Positions 1 through 8,946 of a stretch of 64,000 nucleotides of DNA are shown in pieces. The DNA is from CAYQXJ01 sp964421565. Lineage in GTDB: Bacteria > Planctomycetota > Brocadiia > SM23-32. The notes beneath the pieces were generated by a model. The model was not told the origin of the DNA. It did not search any database and saw only the letters and a program-made list of their open reading frames with translations. The stretch covers positions 62,001 to 126,000 of the forward strand of contig CAYQXJ010000008.1 in the NCBI GenBank assembly GCA_964421565.1, given 5' to 3'. How positions within the stretch are numbered: the first letter of the stretch is position 1; the number at the start of each line of letters is the position of its first letter. The position numbers and the translations under genes are program-made.

Positions 1-1
1 C

Positions 2-742
2 GCCGGGTTCTTCAAGTTGGCAGCGGTGGGCCGGCCGCTGGTGATCGCCAAGTGGGCCATGAGCGCGGATGGCAAGATCGCCACGCGGGGGGGCGATTCG
101 CGCTGGATAACCGGCCCGCAGGCCCGGGAACTCGTCCATCGGCACAGGGGCCGGGTGGACGCCGTGATGGTGGGCGCCCGCACTGCCCAGGCGGACGACC
201 CTCTGCTGACGTGTCGAGACTCGGAACGTCGGCGCACGGCGGCGCGCATCGTTGTGTGCGGGGCAGACGTGCCGGCTGCGGGATCGAAGCTGGTGCGCAG
301 CGTGCGGGAGGGGCCGGTGCTGCTGGCGCACCGCGCGGACGATCCCCCCGAGGGGCTCGACCAGGCGGAGACGGCGGGGTGCGAGGCAATGGCGTTGCCA
401 GGGGACCGAAGCGGGGTAAACTTGTGCGCACTGCTGGATGAACTGGGCCGTCGATCCATGACTAACGTACTGGTGGAAGGCGGAGGCGAACTGCTGGGCA
501 GTTTGTTCGACGGAAGGTTAGTAGATAGGGCTATGGTCTTTGTCGCTCCGATTGTCCTCGGCGGCCGGGGTGCCCTTACGGCAGTGGCTGGTGAGGGAGT
601 CGCTTCGATGGCGGACGCGATCCCCCTGAAATCCCGGACAGTGTCCGCCCATGGTCCGGACATTCTGGTGGAAGGCTGGGTGGTGGATGCCCTCGAATGG
701 CAACCTGATGAGCCGATCCCTGAGGAGCACCTATATGAGTGA
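2..742 (+). CDS. ribD: Riboflavin biosynthesis reductase domain (RibD C-terminal part), 5' end outside window
   Basis: The 246 visible residues match the reductase half of bifunctional RibD, which uses NADPH to reduce the ribosyl group of the aminouracil intermediate in riboflavin synthesis. Visible motifs are IAKWAMSADGKIAT near the start, VGARTAQADDPLL, and VEGGGELLGSLF. The reading frame is open to the left edge and begins with AGFFK, so the deaminase domain probably lies upstream; a TTG at 17 is a possible but unlikely start. The stop overlaps the next gene by 8 bases, which suggests co-translation. No other riboflavin gene is in view. Confidence 0.88.
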   Translation, partial: AGFFKLAAVGRPLVIAKWAMSADGKIATRGGDSRWITGPQARELVHRHRGRVDAVMVGARTAQADDPLLTCRDSERRRTAARIVVCGADVPAAGSKLVRSVREGPVLLAHRADDPPEGLDQAETAGCEAMALPGDRSGVNLCALLDELGRRSMTNVLVEGGGELLGSLFDGRLVDRAMVFVAPIVLGGRGALTAVAGEGVASMADAIPLKSRTVSAHGPDILVEGWVVDALEWQPDEPIPEEHLYE

Positions 743-1793
743 GGGGGCGGCGACCAGCGAGTACCTCTTGACGTGCATATACGGCCTTGAGCAGGAGCTT
801 GCAGGCGAGATCGGCGAGCGGCTGGGCTGCGAATGCGAGCATGGCTGGTGTGAGGTGACATTCCGTAAGGATTTATCGGCCAGTGAGTTGCGACACGTTC
901 GTATTGCCACGAATAGCTACCTTGTGCTGGACGGGTTTGCTGTCGATCACACGAAAGACTCGCTGGCGAAGGTCGCCGAGCGTGTCGCCGCGATGCGCAT
1001 GGAAGAATGGCAGCGGCGGCGCCAGGAGTTCGGCAGCGAGTGGGCCGGCGGACCGGTTCGAGTGTGCGTAAACCGTAGTGGAAAGCATAATTACAGCTAC
1101 CGCGAGATCGAAGAAGCCGTGCTGGAGGTGATCCCCGATTCCTGTGGAATGAAGGCGCGGCTCGATGGGGACGGCGCAGAACTGCGCATCGACGTCGACG
1201 GCGAGCAATGCCGTCTGCTCGGGCGGCTGAGCGATCGGCCAATGTCTCAGCGCCCATGGAAGGTGCGTCACACGCGCGCCGAGACTGACGCCACGCTTGC
1301 TGCCGCAATGGTGCGCCGGACCAATCCGCAGCCTTCAGACGCGGTGCTCGATCCGTTCTGTGGCTCAGGAACCATCGCCATTGAGCGTGCGTTGGCTGCG
1401 CGGGTCGAGCGAGTGGTGGCCGGTGACAGCAAGGAGAAGTATGTGGAATGGACGGCAGTCAATGCCGAGAACGCGGGCGTGGACCTGTGTCTTAACACTT
1501 GGGATGCACGTCGCTTACCGTTCCAGGACCGCTCCTTCACGGCCGTCGTGACCGCACCGCCAACAGGGCGTCCCGAGGATGGTCGCCCCTGGGGCCTGGC
1601 CGAGTACGGCCGGCTGCTGGCCGAGCTGGTGCGCGTCGTCGAGTTCGGCGGCCCGGCGGTCGTGCTCGCCCGCGACCAACAGCTCATGAAGCGTGCCGTA
1701 AAACGTGTCGCCTGTGCTCGCGTCACGGACCGGTTGCTCTGCGACTGGAAAGGCATCCGGCACGCCATTTTCACACTGAGAAGAACTCCCTGA
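735..1793 (+). CDS. THUMP domain-containing RNA guanine N2-methyltransferase-like protein
   Basis: A 352-residue protein with an N-terminal ferredoxin-like/THUMP region (about 1-165) and a C-terminal Rossmann methyltransferase domain. Motif I is DPFCGSGTIAIERA at about 204-217, as in the RlmL/Trm14/TrmN group that makes m2G in tRNA or rRNA using S-adenosylmethionine. The motif IV position reads TAPPTG (about 271) rather than the usual N/D-PP-Y/F. The ATG at 735 is chosen because it overlaps the ribD stop and begins MSEGAATSEYLLTC; an upstream in-frame ATG at 651 would bury it deep in ribD. The substrate cannot be told from the sequence. Confidence 0.82.
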   Translation: MSEGAATSEYLLTCIYGLEQELAGEIGERLGCECEHGWCEVTFRKDLSASELRHVRIATNSYLVLDGFAVDHTKDSLAKVAERVAAMRMEEWQRRRQEFGSEWAGGPVRVCVNRSGKHNYSYREIEEAVLEVIPDSCGMKARLDGDGAELRIDVDGEQCRLLGRLSDRPMSQRPWKVRHTRAETDATLAAAMVRRTNPQPSDAVLDPFCGSGTIAIERALAARVERVVAGDSKEKYVEWTAVNAENAGVDLCLNTWDARRLPFQDRSFTAVVTAPPTGRPEDGRPWGLAEYGRLLAELVRVVEFGGPAVVLARDQQLMKRAVKRVACARVTDRLLCDWKGIRHAIFTLRRTP

Positions 1794-1797
1794 TCGC

Positions 1798-2466
1798 GTG
1801 GATGCATCGATGCTGCTTATGAGGCTGTACGATGTCCTGCGTGGGGAGTTCGGGCACCGCGACTGGTGGCCGGGCGATGGTCCGTTCGAGGTCATGGTCG
1901 GCGCCGTGTTGACGCAACGCACAGCATGGAGGAACGTCGAGAGGGCGCTTCAGGCCCTCAAGGACGCCGACGTGCTTAGCGCGCAGGCGCTTGCTTGCAT
2001 AGACAGCAGGGAGCTCCAGTCGCTCATCAAATCGGCCGGCTACTACCGTCAAAAAGCAGTGCGCCTGCAGCGCCTGGCGGCGTGGGTGGCCGAGGCCGGC
2101 CTGGACGACCCCCGTCAGGCGGAGCGTGTGCCGACCGGTGAGTTACGAGAAAATCTGCTCGCACTGAGAGGAATCGGGCCCGAAACGGCTGACAGCATCC
2201 TGCTGTACGCGCTCGGTCGGCTTGCCTTCGTGGTGGACGCCTACACCAAGCGGGCTATGGTCCGCCACCGGCTCGTAGATCCCGACTGCGGTTACTACGA
2301 GCTGAAGTCCCTTTTCGAGAGCAATCTGCCTGACGATGTCGAGCTTTTCAGGGACTACCATGCTCAGCTGGTCGAGCTGGGCAAACGCTACTGCCGCCCC
2401 TCTCCCCGGTGTGAGGGATGCCCGGCACGGCGTGTGCTGGGTAATCCCTGCCTGGAGGAGCCTTGA
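1798..2466 (+). CDS. HhH-GPD DNA glycosylase with 4Fe-4S cluster (EndoIII/MagIII-like)
   Basis: A 222-residue base-excision repair glycosylase. The helix-hairpin-helix is at about 119-134 (LRGIGPETADSIL), followed by the catalytic Asp in VVDAYTKR. A C-terminal Cys set (C-x5-C-x2-C-x9-C, about 198-217) fits the iron-sulfur cluster loop. The position of the EndoIII Schiff-base lysine is Glu here (GPETA in place of GRKTA), as in the monofunctional 3-methyladenine glycosylase MagIII, so AP-lyase activity is unlikely. It starts 4 bases after the methyltransferase gene, in the same run. I infer the alkylated-base substrate from the family. Confidence 0.85.
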   Translation: MDASMLLMRLYDVLRGEFGHRDWWPGDGPFEVMVGAVLTQRTAWRNVERALQALKDADVLSAQALACIDSRELQSLIKSAGYYRQKAVRLQRLAAWVAEAGLDDPRQAERVPTGELRENLLALRGIGPETADSILLYALGRLAFVVDAYTKRAMVRHRLVDPDCGYYELKSLFESNLPDDVELFRDYHAQLVELGKRYCRPSPRCEGCPARRVLGNPCLEEP

Positions 2467-2484
2467 CCAAGGTGTGGGGAAATG

Positions 2485-2513
2485 TTGAATGCTGCTAAAC
2501 CGTTCACTACAAT
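2485..2513 (+). promoter_or_regulatory. Sigma-70-type promoter for the Ser/Thr kinase gene
   Basis: TTGAAT (2485-2490), 17-base spacer, TACAAT (2508-2513), lying in the gap between the glycosylase stop and the kinase start, about 60 bases upstream of the ATG. Confidence 0.6.
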
Positions 2514-2574
2514 GCGCATGGAACGTGGCGGAACGTGGACAGCGCACCGCTGACAGAGACAGGAGCTGAAAGGC

Positions 2575-4734
2575 ATGCCTTCGGTCGTTTGCCCCTATTG
2601 CGACAGTGAGTTCGAGTGGCGAACAGACATGGGGGAGGGCCGCACCGAGTGCCCCCTGTGTGGCAAGGCGCTCAGGATTGTGCGCAAGACAGGCAAGGAG
2701 CGCGCCGCCCGCGCTCTGCCACAGGCTTCTACAACCTGGGGCACTGAAGGCTTCCACAGCGAGGAACGTCGAGAGGAGTTCGGGGGCATCAAGAAGGGCG
2801 ATATCCTCGGTGGTTTCCGAGTGGACGAGATGCTCGGGGCTGGCGCGATGGCGGTGGTCTACAAGGCGACGCAGCTCTCGCTGGATCGGCCCGTTGCGCT
2901 GAAAGTACTGCCAACCGAGTACGCCCGCAAAGAGATCTTCGTGCGCCAGTTCGATAGCGAGACGGATCTTCTGGCCTCACTGAACCATCCCAACATCGTT
3001 AACATCATCGACCGGGGCCGGGAAGGTGACACTTACTACTTCGCCATGGAATACGTTGAGGGGACCACTCTCGGCGAGATGGTCTCGGCGGGCGATATCG
3101 GCGAAGACTTCTTCCTGGAGATCATGGAAGATTGCGCGGAGGCCCTGAGCTACGCGCACTCGCGCGGGATAATCCATCGCGATATCAAGCCGGCCAACAT
3201 CATGCTCAACGATCAGGGCCTTGCCAAGATCGCTGACTTCGGCATCGCGGGCCTTTTGGCCGAGGCCGATGCGGACTCCGGGGGACGTCGCCGGGTGATG
3301 GGCACGCGAGGCTACATGCCTCCAGAGCAGGAACAGGACGTGCGGCGCACTGACGAGCGGAGCGACATATTCGCACTCGGGGCCGTGATGTACCGTGTTC
3401 TGACCGACCGCATACCAAGCAACCTGCCACCCAACCCGCCCAGTGAGCTGAGCCCCGAGGTCGATCCCGGCATCGACAGCCTCGTGCTGAAATGCCTGGA
3501 GAAGGACCGATCCAGGCGCTACCAGACAGCGGATGAACTCCTTGAGGCCCTGCGTGCCTACAAGCGACAGATCAGCCGGGTTGGCGAGGTCTGCCCTGAA
3601 TGCCACAAAGAGAATCCAGTAACCCAGAAGACATGTCTGCAGTGCGGGGCCGACCTCTCAGAGCTGTTTGACACTTGCCCCGAATGCGGGTCCGATAACC
3701 GGATCGATGTCGATATCTGCCGCTCCTGCGGCGCAAGCATCAACAGCATTCGTCACCAGATTTCGGTCCGCATCAGCAAACTGGAGGAGCAGGCGCGTTC
3801 ACTGGCCCTCCACCACCGCTATTCTGAGGCAATCGACCGCCTCGAGGAAGTGATGCAGGTCGAGGGCAAGATGTTTCAGAGGGCGCGTGACAAGGCGGAG
3901 CGGATGATGGCTAACTACCGCCGCCAGCGCGCTGAGTACTACGGCGAACGCATCAAGTATGCGAAGCGGCTGGCGAACGAAGGCAAGCTGGACGCGGCAC
4001 TCGAGATCCTGCGCGACGTGCCGGAGGACCTGCCCGACCATGAGCAAGCGCAGGCTTTCAGCATCAACGTCAGGTCGCGAATGGCCGTTGCCACGAAACG
4101 GCTGGAAGAGGCAAGCCGCTTGATCGAGGAGAGGGAACTCGACCAGGCAGAGAAGAAGCTGGAGAGCGTCGCCAACGCCTGGGTGAACTGTCCCGGACTG
4201 GAGGAGGCGCAGCGCGAACTGCAGAACACGCGCGAGACCGAGGAGATGCTGAAGTACGAGCTGCAAGAGGTGCGACAGTTTCTGGAGAAGGGAGAGTTCT
4301 CTCAAGCGCGTGAGGCCTTGCAGTTTGCCCTATCCACCATGCCGGATAACCCGCAGGTGAAGGCCCTGCACGCCCGCATCGAACAGGGGCAGAAGGAGGC
4401 CGTTTTTGCCAATACCGTTCTGGAAGGCAAGAAAGCCTTTGACGCCGGCAGCTACAGGGATGCTGTGCGCTGTTGGACAGCGGCCAGAGATATGCTCCCG
4501 GAAGGGGACCAGCGGCGACAGGTACTGCTGGAGCAGTTGCGCGGCGCGAGAGGGAAACTGGCCGCAAGCGGGATCGTTCTGCTGCAGCCTGCTCAGGTCG
4601 TGGCGTTGAGCCTCGCCGGGCCCCCGGAGGAGGGCCCAATCCCCACGCGTGTGCTGCTAACCATCCTGCTGGCAATGCTCGGGGCCATCGTCTTAGTAGG
4701 GGGCGTTGTGGTTGTTCTGGCGTTGAGTGGCTGA
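2575..4734 (+). CDS. Ser/Thr protein kinase with zinc ribbons and C-terminal membrane anchor
   Basis: A 719-residue eukaryotic-type kinase. An N-terminal zinc ribbon (CPYC...CPLC, about 6-36) precedes the kinase domain (about 78-330): Gly-rich loop GAGAMAVVYKA, ATP lysine K110 in VALKVLP, catalytic D203 in HRDIKPANI, DFG Asp D221, and MPPEQ in place of APE. Next comes a double zinc ribbon (about 338-388, four CxxC pairs), a long helical TPR-like region (about 395-660) and one transmembrane helix at the C-terminus (about 690-717). This tail-anchored topology puts the kinase in the cytoplasm, unlike PknB with its extracellular PASTA domains. ATG is preceded by GGAG. The target is unknown. Confidence 0.92.
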   Translation: MPSVVCPYCDSEFEWRTDMGEGRTECPLCGKALRIVRKTGKERAARALPQASTTWGTEGFHSEERREEFGGIKKGDILGGFRVDEMLGAGAMAVVYKATQLSLDRPVALKVLPTEYARKEIFVRQFDSETDLLASLNHPNIVNIIDRGREGDTYYFAMEYVEGTTLGEMVSAGDIGEDFFLEIMEDCAEALSYAHSRGIIHRDIKPANIMLNDQGLAKIADFGIAGLLAEADADSGGRRRVMGTRGYMPPEQEQDVRRTDERSDIFALGAVMYRVLTDRIPSNLPPNPPSELSPEVDPGIDSLVLKCLEKDRSRRYQTADELLEALRAYKRQISRVGEVCPECHKENPVTQKTCLQCGADLSELFDTCPECGSDNRIDVDICRSCGASINSIRHQISVRISKLEEQARSLALHHRYSEAIDRLEEVMQVEGKMFQRARDKAERMMANYRRQRAEYYGERIKYAKRLANEGKLDAALEILRDVPEDLPDHEQAQAFSINVRSRMAVATKRLEEASRLIEERELDQAEKKLESVANAWVNCPGLEEAQRELQNTRETEEMLKYELQEVRQFLEKGEFSQAREALQFALSTMPDNPQVKALHARIEQGQKEAVFANTVLEGKKAFDAGSYRDAVRCWTAARDMLPEGDQRRQVLLEQLRGARGKLAASGIVLLQPAQVVALSLAGPPEEGPIPTRVLLTILLAMLGAIVLVGGVVVVLALSG

Positions 4735-4811
4735 GGCCCTGCCGATACTGCCGGAGAGGGGCAGTTTTCCGATGTGTGTGCTGCGCTGGCCGGTGCCCCA
4801 CCTGCCGTAAC

Positions 4812-4841
4812 TTGACAGCCCGGCCGGGGCGACAGTAGCAT
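4812..4841 (+). promoter_or_regulatory. Promoter of tRNA-Met
   Basis: TTGACA (4812-4817), 18-base spacer, TAGCAT (4836-4841), ending 12 bases before the first tRNA base. Confidence 0.55.
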
Positions 4842-4853
4842 AGTTTCGTCTGT

Positions 4854-4928
4854 GGCGGGGTAGCTCAGTGGCAGAGCAGGGGACTCATAAGCCTCGGGCC
4901 GGGGGTTCAAATCCCCCCCCCGCCACCA
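4854..4928 (+). tRNA. tRNA-Met (anticodon CAT)
   Basis: A 75-base cloverleaf with encoded CCA. The acceptor stem is 7 perfect pairs (4854-4860 with 4918-4924), D-stem GCTC/GAGC, anticodon CAT at 4886-4888 in loop CTCATAA, T-stem GGGGG/CCCCC with loop TTCAAAT, discriminator A. The anticodon stem contains one G-T wobble and an A-G opposition next to the loop. The G1-C72 pair rules against initiator tRNA; elongator Met is most likely, and a lysidine-modified Ile tRNA with CAT cannot be wholly excluded. Confidence 0.95.
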
Positions 4929-4963
4929 TCCCGTTCGCATCGCACTGAGGGGCGTTTCGCTTG

Positions 4964-4992
4964 TTGACAGGCGGATTGGTGTGGGGTATGTT
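4964..4992 (+). promoter_or_regulatory. Promoter for the radical SAM gene
   Basis: TTGACA (4964-4969), 17-base spacer, TATGTT (4987-4992). It lies downstream of the tRNA and about 150 bases before the GTG start at 5143. Confidence 0.6.
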
Positions 4993-5142
4993 TATAAGTG
5001 GTGGGGCTATCTTCGTCGTGCCATGGGGTTCATGCCTACGACCGGTTAAGTTGCCCGACTGCGACTACCTGCTGTGTTGCGCGTGGGCGTTTGTTGAGTC
5101 AGGATCGGTGGAAGACCAGAAGAAACCGACAGAGGACGGATT

Positions 5143-6585
5143 GTGAAGATATCCCTCATAGAGCCCAGGTCGCCGGATTATCACGTCTACAGCAGCCTGG
5201 CCATTCCTCGGCTGGGTTTGCCCGTCCTCGGCACCATTCTCAAGGAACACGGACATCAGGTTCGCGTGTACGTTGAGGACCTGGAATCTATTGGTTCGGC
5301 GGATGCCCTGGACATCATCACGTCCGACCTCGTGGGCATCTCCTGCACTTCGTCCACCGCGCCCCGCGGCTACGCCATGGCGCGGCTGTTGCGTCTGCGC
5401 GGGGTGCCGGTGGTCTTCGGCGGTGTGCACCCCACCTTCATGCCCGCAGAACCGCTCCAGTACGCCGATTACGTCATCACGGGTCAGGCGGAAGTGAGCA
5501 TGCCGAGCTTTGTGCGCGCCCTGTGCGGGGATGCAGATATGGGCTCCGTGCCTAACCTGCACTACCGCGCTCCTGATGGTGTGCAAGCCAACCCTCCCGA
5601 AGGCGGCGAGTGCCCTCCGCTCGACGACATACCCATACCGGATTACTCCCTGATCAAAGGGAATCGCCGCATGAAGATCATCCCGGTCATGACCACCCGC
5701 GGCTGTCCCCACGGTTGCACCTTCTGCTGCGTGACGCCGATGTTCGGCCGCGGCTACCGCACCAAGAGTGTGGACAGGGTGGTCGAGGAGATACGGCGCA
5801 TCGGCCAGCGCAACGTCTTTTTCTGTGATGACAACTTCACGGCCTCCCCCGATCGGGCCCGCAGGCTGCTGAGCCGGATGTTGCAACGTGGCGTAATGCC
5901 CGCTCGATGGTACGCCCAGGTGCGGGCCGACACATACCGGGACAAGGAACTGCTGGATCTGATGCGCCGCACCAATTGCCAGCGGGTATTCGTGGGGTTC
6001 GAGTCAGTCAACCAGCGTGTGCTGGACAGCTACCACAAGCACCAGTCGCTGGAAGATCTGGAGCGCTGCGCCGAAGGGTTCCACGACTACGGCATAGCCG
6101 TCCACGGGATGTTTATGTTCGGTGCCGATGAAGACGATGCATCCACCTTCGGCCGCACCGTAAGCTTCGCCCTTGAGCACGAAGTGGACACAGTGCAGTT
6201 CCTTATCCTGACCCCTGTGCCCGGTTCGGACCTGTTCAGGAAGATGGAAGAGCAGGGGCGCATCTTCACGCGCGACTGGACCCTTTACGATGGCCATCAT
6301 GTCGTGTTCGAACCGGCCCAGATGAGTCCGCTGGAATTGCAGATCGGCACTATCCGGGCGAACCGACGCTTCTACTCGCTGGGCAGCGTCGCCCGGTCCG
6401 TTTCCTGTATGCGGCTCGGCACGGCGATGCTTCGCTACGCTGGGCGACGGATCGTAAAGGGCTGGCACAGCACCAATCGCCGGTTCATGCAAGCCTTGCG
6501 AGACTGGCAGGCCGGCAGATCCAGCTTCCCGCAGCGCTACTCGCTGCGACACCAACTGGCGCAACTACCGGCGTTTCCCCGTTGA
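5143..6585 (+). CDS. B12-binding radical SAM protein
   Basis: A 480-residue enzyme with an N-terminal cobalamin-binding-like Rossmann domain (about 1-150, KISLIEPRSPDYHVYSSL) and a radical SAM TIM barrel. The cluster motif is C-x3-C-x2-C at about residue 188 (CPHGCTFCCV), followed by FFCDDNF and a GxIxGxP-like region. Family members carry out methylations or other radical reactions in lipid, hopanoid and secondary metabolism using AdoMet and often cobalamin. No DxHxxG cobalamin motif is visible, so base-off binding through that His is doubtful. The GTG start has GAGGA just upstream. The gene stands alone with its own promoter, so the product is not predictable. Confidence 0.88.
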   Translation: MKISLIEPRSPDYHVYSSLAIPRLGLPVLGTILKEHGHQVRVYVEDLESIGSADALDIITSDLVGISCTSSTAPRGYAMARLLRLRGVPVVFGGVHPTFMPAEPLQYADYVITGQAEVSMPSFVRALCGDADMGSVPNLHYRAPDGVQANPPEGGECPPLDDIPIPDYSLIKGNRRMKIIPVMTTRGCPHGCTFCCVTPMFGRGYRTKSVDRVVEEIRRIGQRNVFFCDDNFTASPDRARRLLSRMLQRGVMPARWYAQVRADTYRDKELLDLMRRTNCQRVFVGFESVNQRVLDSYHKHQSLEDLERCAEGFHDYGIAVHGMFMFGADEDDASTFGRTVSFALEHEVDTVQFLILTPVPGSDLFRKMEEQGRIFTRDWTLYDGHHVVFEPAQMSPLELQIGTIRANRRFYSLGSVARSVSCMRLGTAMLRYAGRRIVKGWHSTNRRFMQALRDWQAGRSSFPQRYSLRHQLAQLPAFPR

Positions 6586-6592
6586 GCGGGCA

Positions 6593-6665
6593 CTGCCACT
6601 TTGACAGCCGCCGCGATTCGCCTGTCTGCGCGCTGTCGCTTTGACAGGTGGGCTGATCGGCTGTC
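6593..6665. repeat. Duplicated 15-base dyads upstream of groEL1: candidate activator binding sites
   Basis: Two units 40 bases apart. Unit 1: CTGCCACTTTGACAG (6593-6607) then CTGTC (6622-6626). Unit 2: CTGTCGCTTTGACAG (6633-6647) then CTGTC (6661-6665). Each core is a dyad CTGYC-N5-GACAG. The TTGACA inside each has no -10 box at 16-18 bases, so they are not simply -35 boxes. Their distance from the sigma-54 element downstream (about 95-165 bases) is where enhancer-binding proteins usually bind. The repeat is seen; the role is inferred. Confidence 0.55.
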
Positions 6666-6757
6666 CGCACGGGAACATATCCTCAGCGGTCGCAATGCAT
6701 CGCGATCGGGTGCCCTCTCAGCCGCCTTCGCTGTGAGAAGGAGCGGTAGATTTCCGG

Positions 6758-6772
6758 TGGCACGCATCTTGC
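6758..6772 (+). promoter_or_regulatory. Sigma-54 (RpoN) -24/-12 promoter for the groEL operon
   Basis: TGGCACG (6758-6764), four bases, TTGC (6769-6772). The invariant GG and GC are separated by the required 10 bases, matching the TGGCACG-N4-TTGC consensus exactly. It lies 70 bases upstream of the groEL1 ATG, giving an expected start near 6784. No CIRCE element is seen in the same region. Confidence 0.7.
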
Positions 6773-6827
6773 GGATTTGCCCGAGCCAAGCTGTTGCCGT
6801 AGCCCAAAGACCCATTGCTCACACCTC

Positions 6828-6833
6828 AGGAGG
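6828..6833 (+). promoter_or_regulatory. Ribosome binding site deciding the groEL1 start
   Basis: AGGAGG, 9 bases before the ATG at 6843. The ATG at 6835 is out of frame, and upstream in-frame starts lack a Shine-Dalgarno sequence. Confidence 0.7.
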
Positions 6834-6842
6834 TATGCCTAC

Positions 6843-8525
<1,683 letters not shown>

Positions 8526-8604
8526 GGCCGCCCGTCGCGTCACCTATACCTGCATAACGCAAACACTTACGACAACTGAAACAGTGCGGAGGCACGAAGC
8601 AGAC

Positions 8605-8898
8605 ATGGCTAAGATCCAACCGCTGGATGACCGGGTCGTGGTGAAGCCCCTCGAGCAAGAGGATAAGACGGCTGGAGGCATCTTCCTGCCGGAAACTGCC
8701 AAAGAGAAGCCACAGCAGGGCAAGATTGTGGCAGTCGGTCCGGGCAAGGTGCTCGAAAGCGGCGAGCGTGCTGCGCCGAACGTCAAGAAGGGCGACGTGG
8801 TGCTGTTCTCCAAGTTCGGCGGCACGGAGGTGGAAGTGAATGCCGAAGAACTGCTCATCATGAGGGAGAGCGACCTGCTGGCCGTGATCGAAGACTGA
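8605..8898 (+). CDS. groES: Co-chaperonin GroES
   Basis: A 97-residue Cpn10. It begins IQPLDDRVVVKP, the mobile loop is EEDKTAGGIFLPET-like (residues 18-32), and it ends with ESDLLAVIED, all characteristic. It caps the GroEL cavity. It lies between two groEL genes, which reverses the usual groES-groEL order for the first copy. GGAGG lies about 12 bases before the ATG. A single GroES probably serves both GroELs. Confidence 0.97.
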   Translation: MAKIQPLDDRVVVKPLEQEDKTAGGIFLPETAKEKPQQGKIVAVGPGKVLESGERAAPNVKKGDVVLFSKFGGTEVEVNAEELLIMRESDLLAVIED

Positions 8899-8946
8899 GG
8901 ATCGACCGCGGTGGGCTAACCGCGACCAAACAACTGGAGGAATGCA

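Larger units (their letters stand above)
4735..5142. other. Intergenic region carrying the tRNA gene and a promoter
   Basis: Apart from the tRNA and the two promoters listed separately, I see no supported gene. The stretch 4993-5142 would be a leader of about 150 bases for the radical SAM gene; I found no riboswitch that I could recognise in it. Confidence 0.6.

Noticed and set aside
4993..5142. Cobalamin or SAM riboswitch in the leader of the radical SAM gene
   Set aside because: No recognisable B12-box or SAM-riboswitch core was found in this 150-base stretch.
6601..6669. Two TTGACA boxes before groEL1 as sigma-70 promoters
   Set aside because: No acceptable -10 sequence at 16-18 bases from either; the repeated dyads explain them better.
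6586..6842. CIRCE/HrcA operator upstream of groEL1
   Set aside because: I looked for TTAGCACTC-N9-GAGTGCTAA and near variants; none is present.
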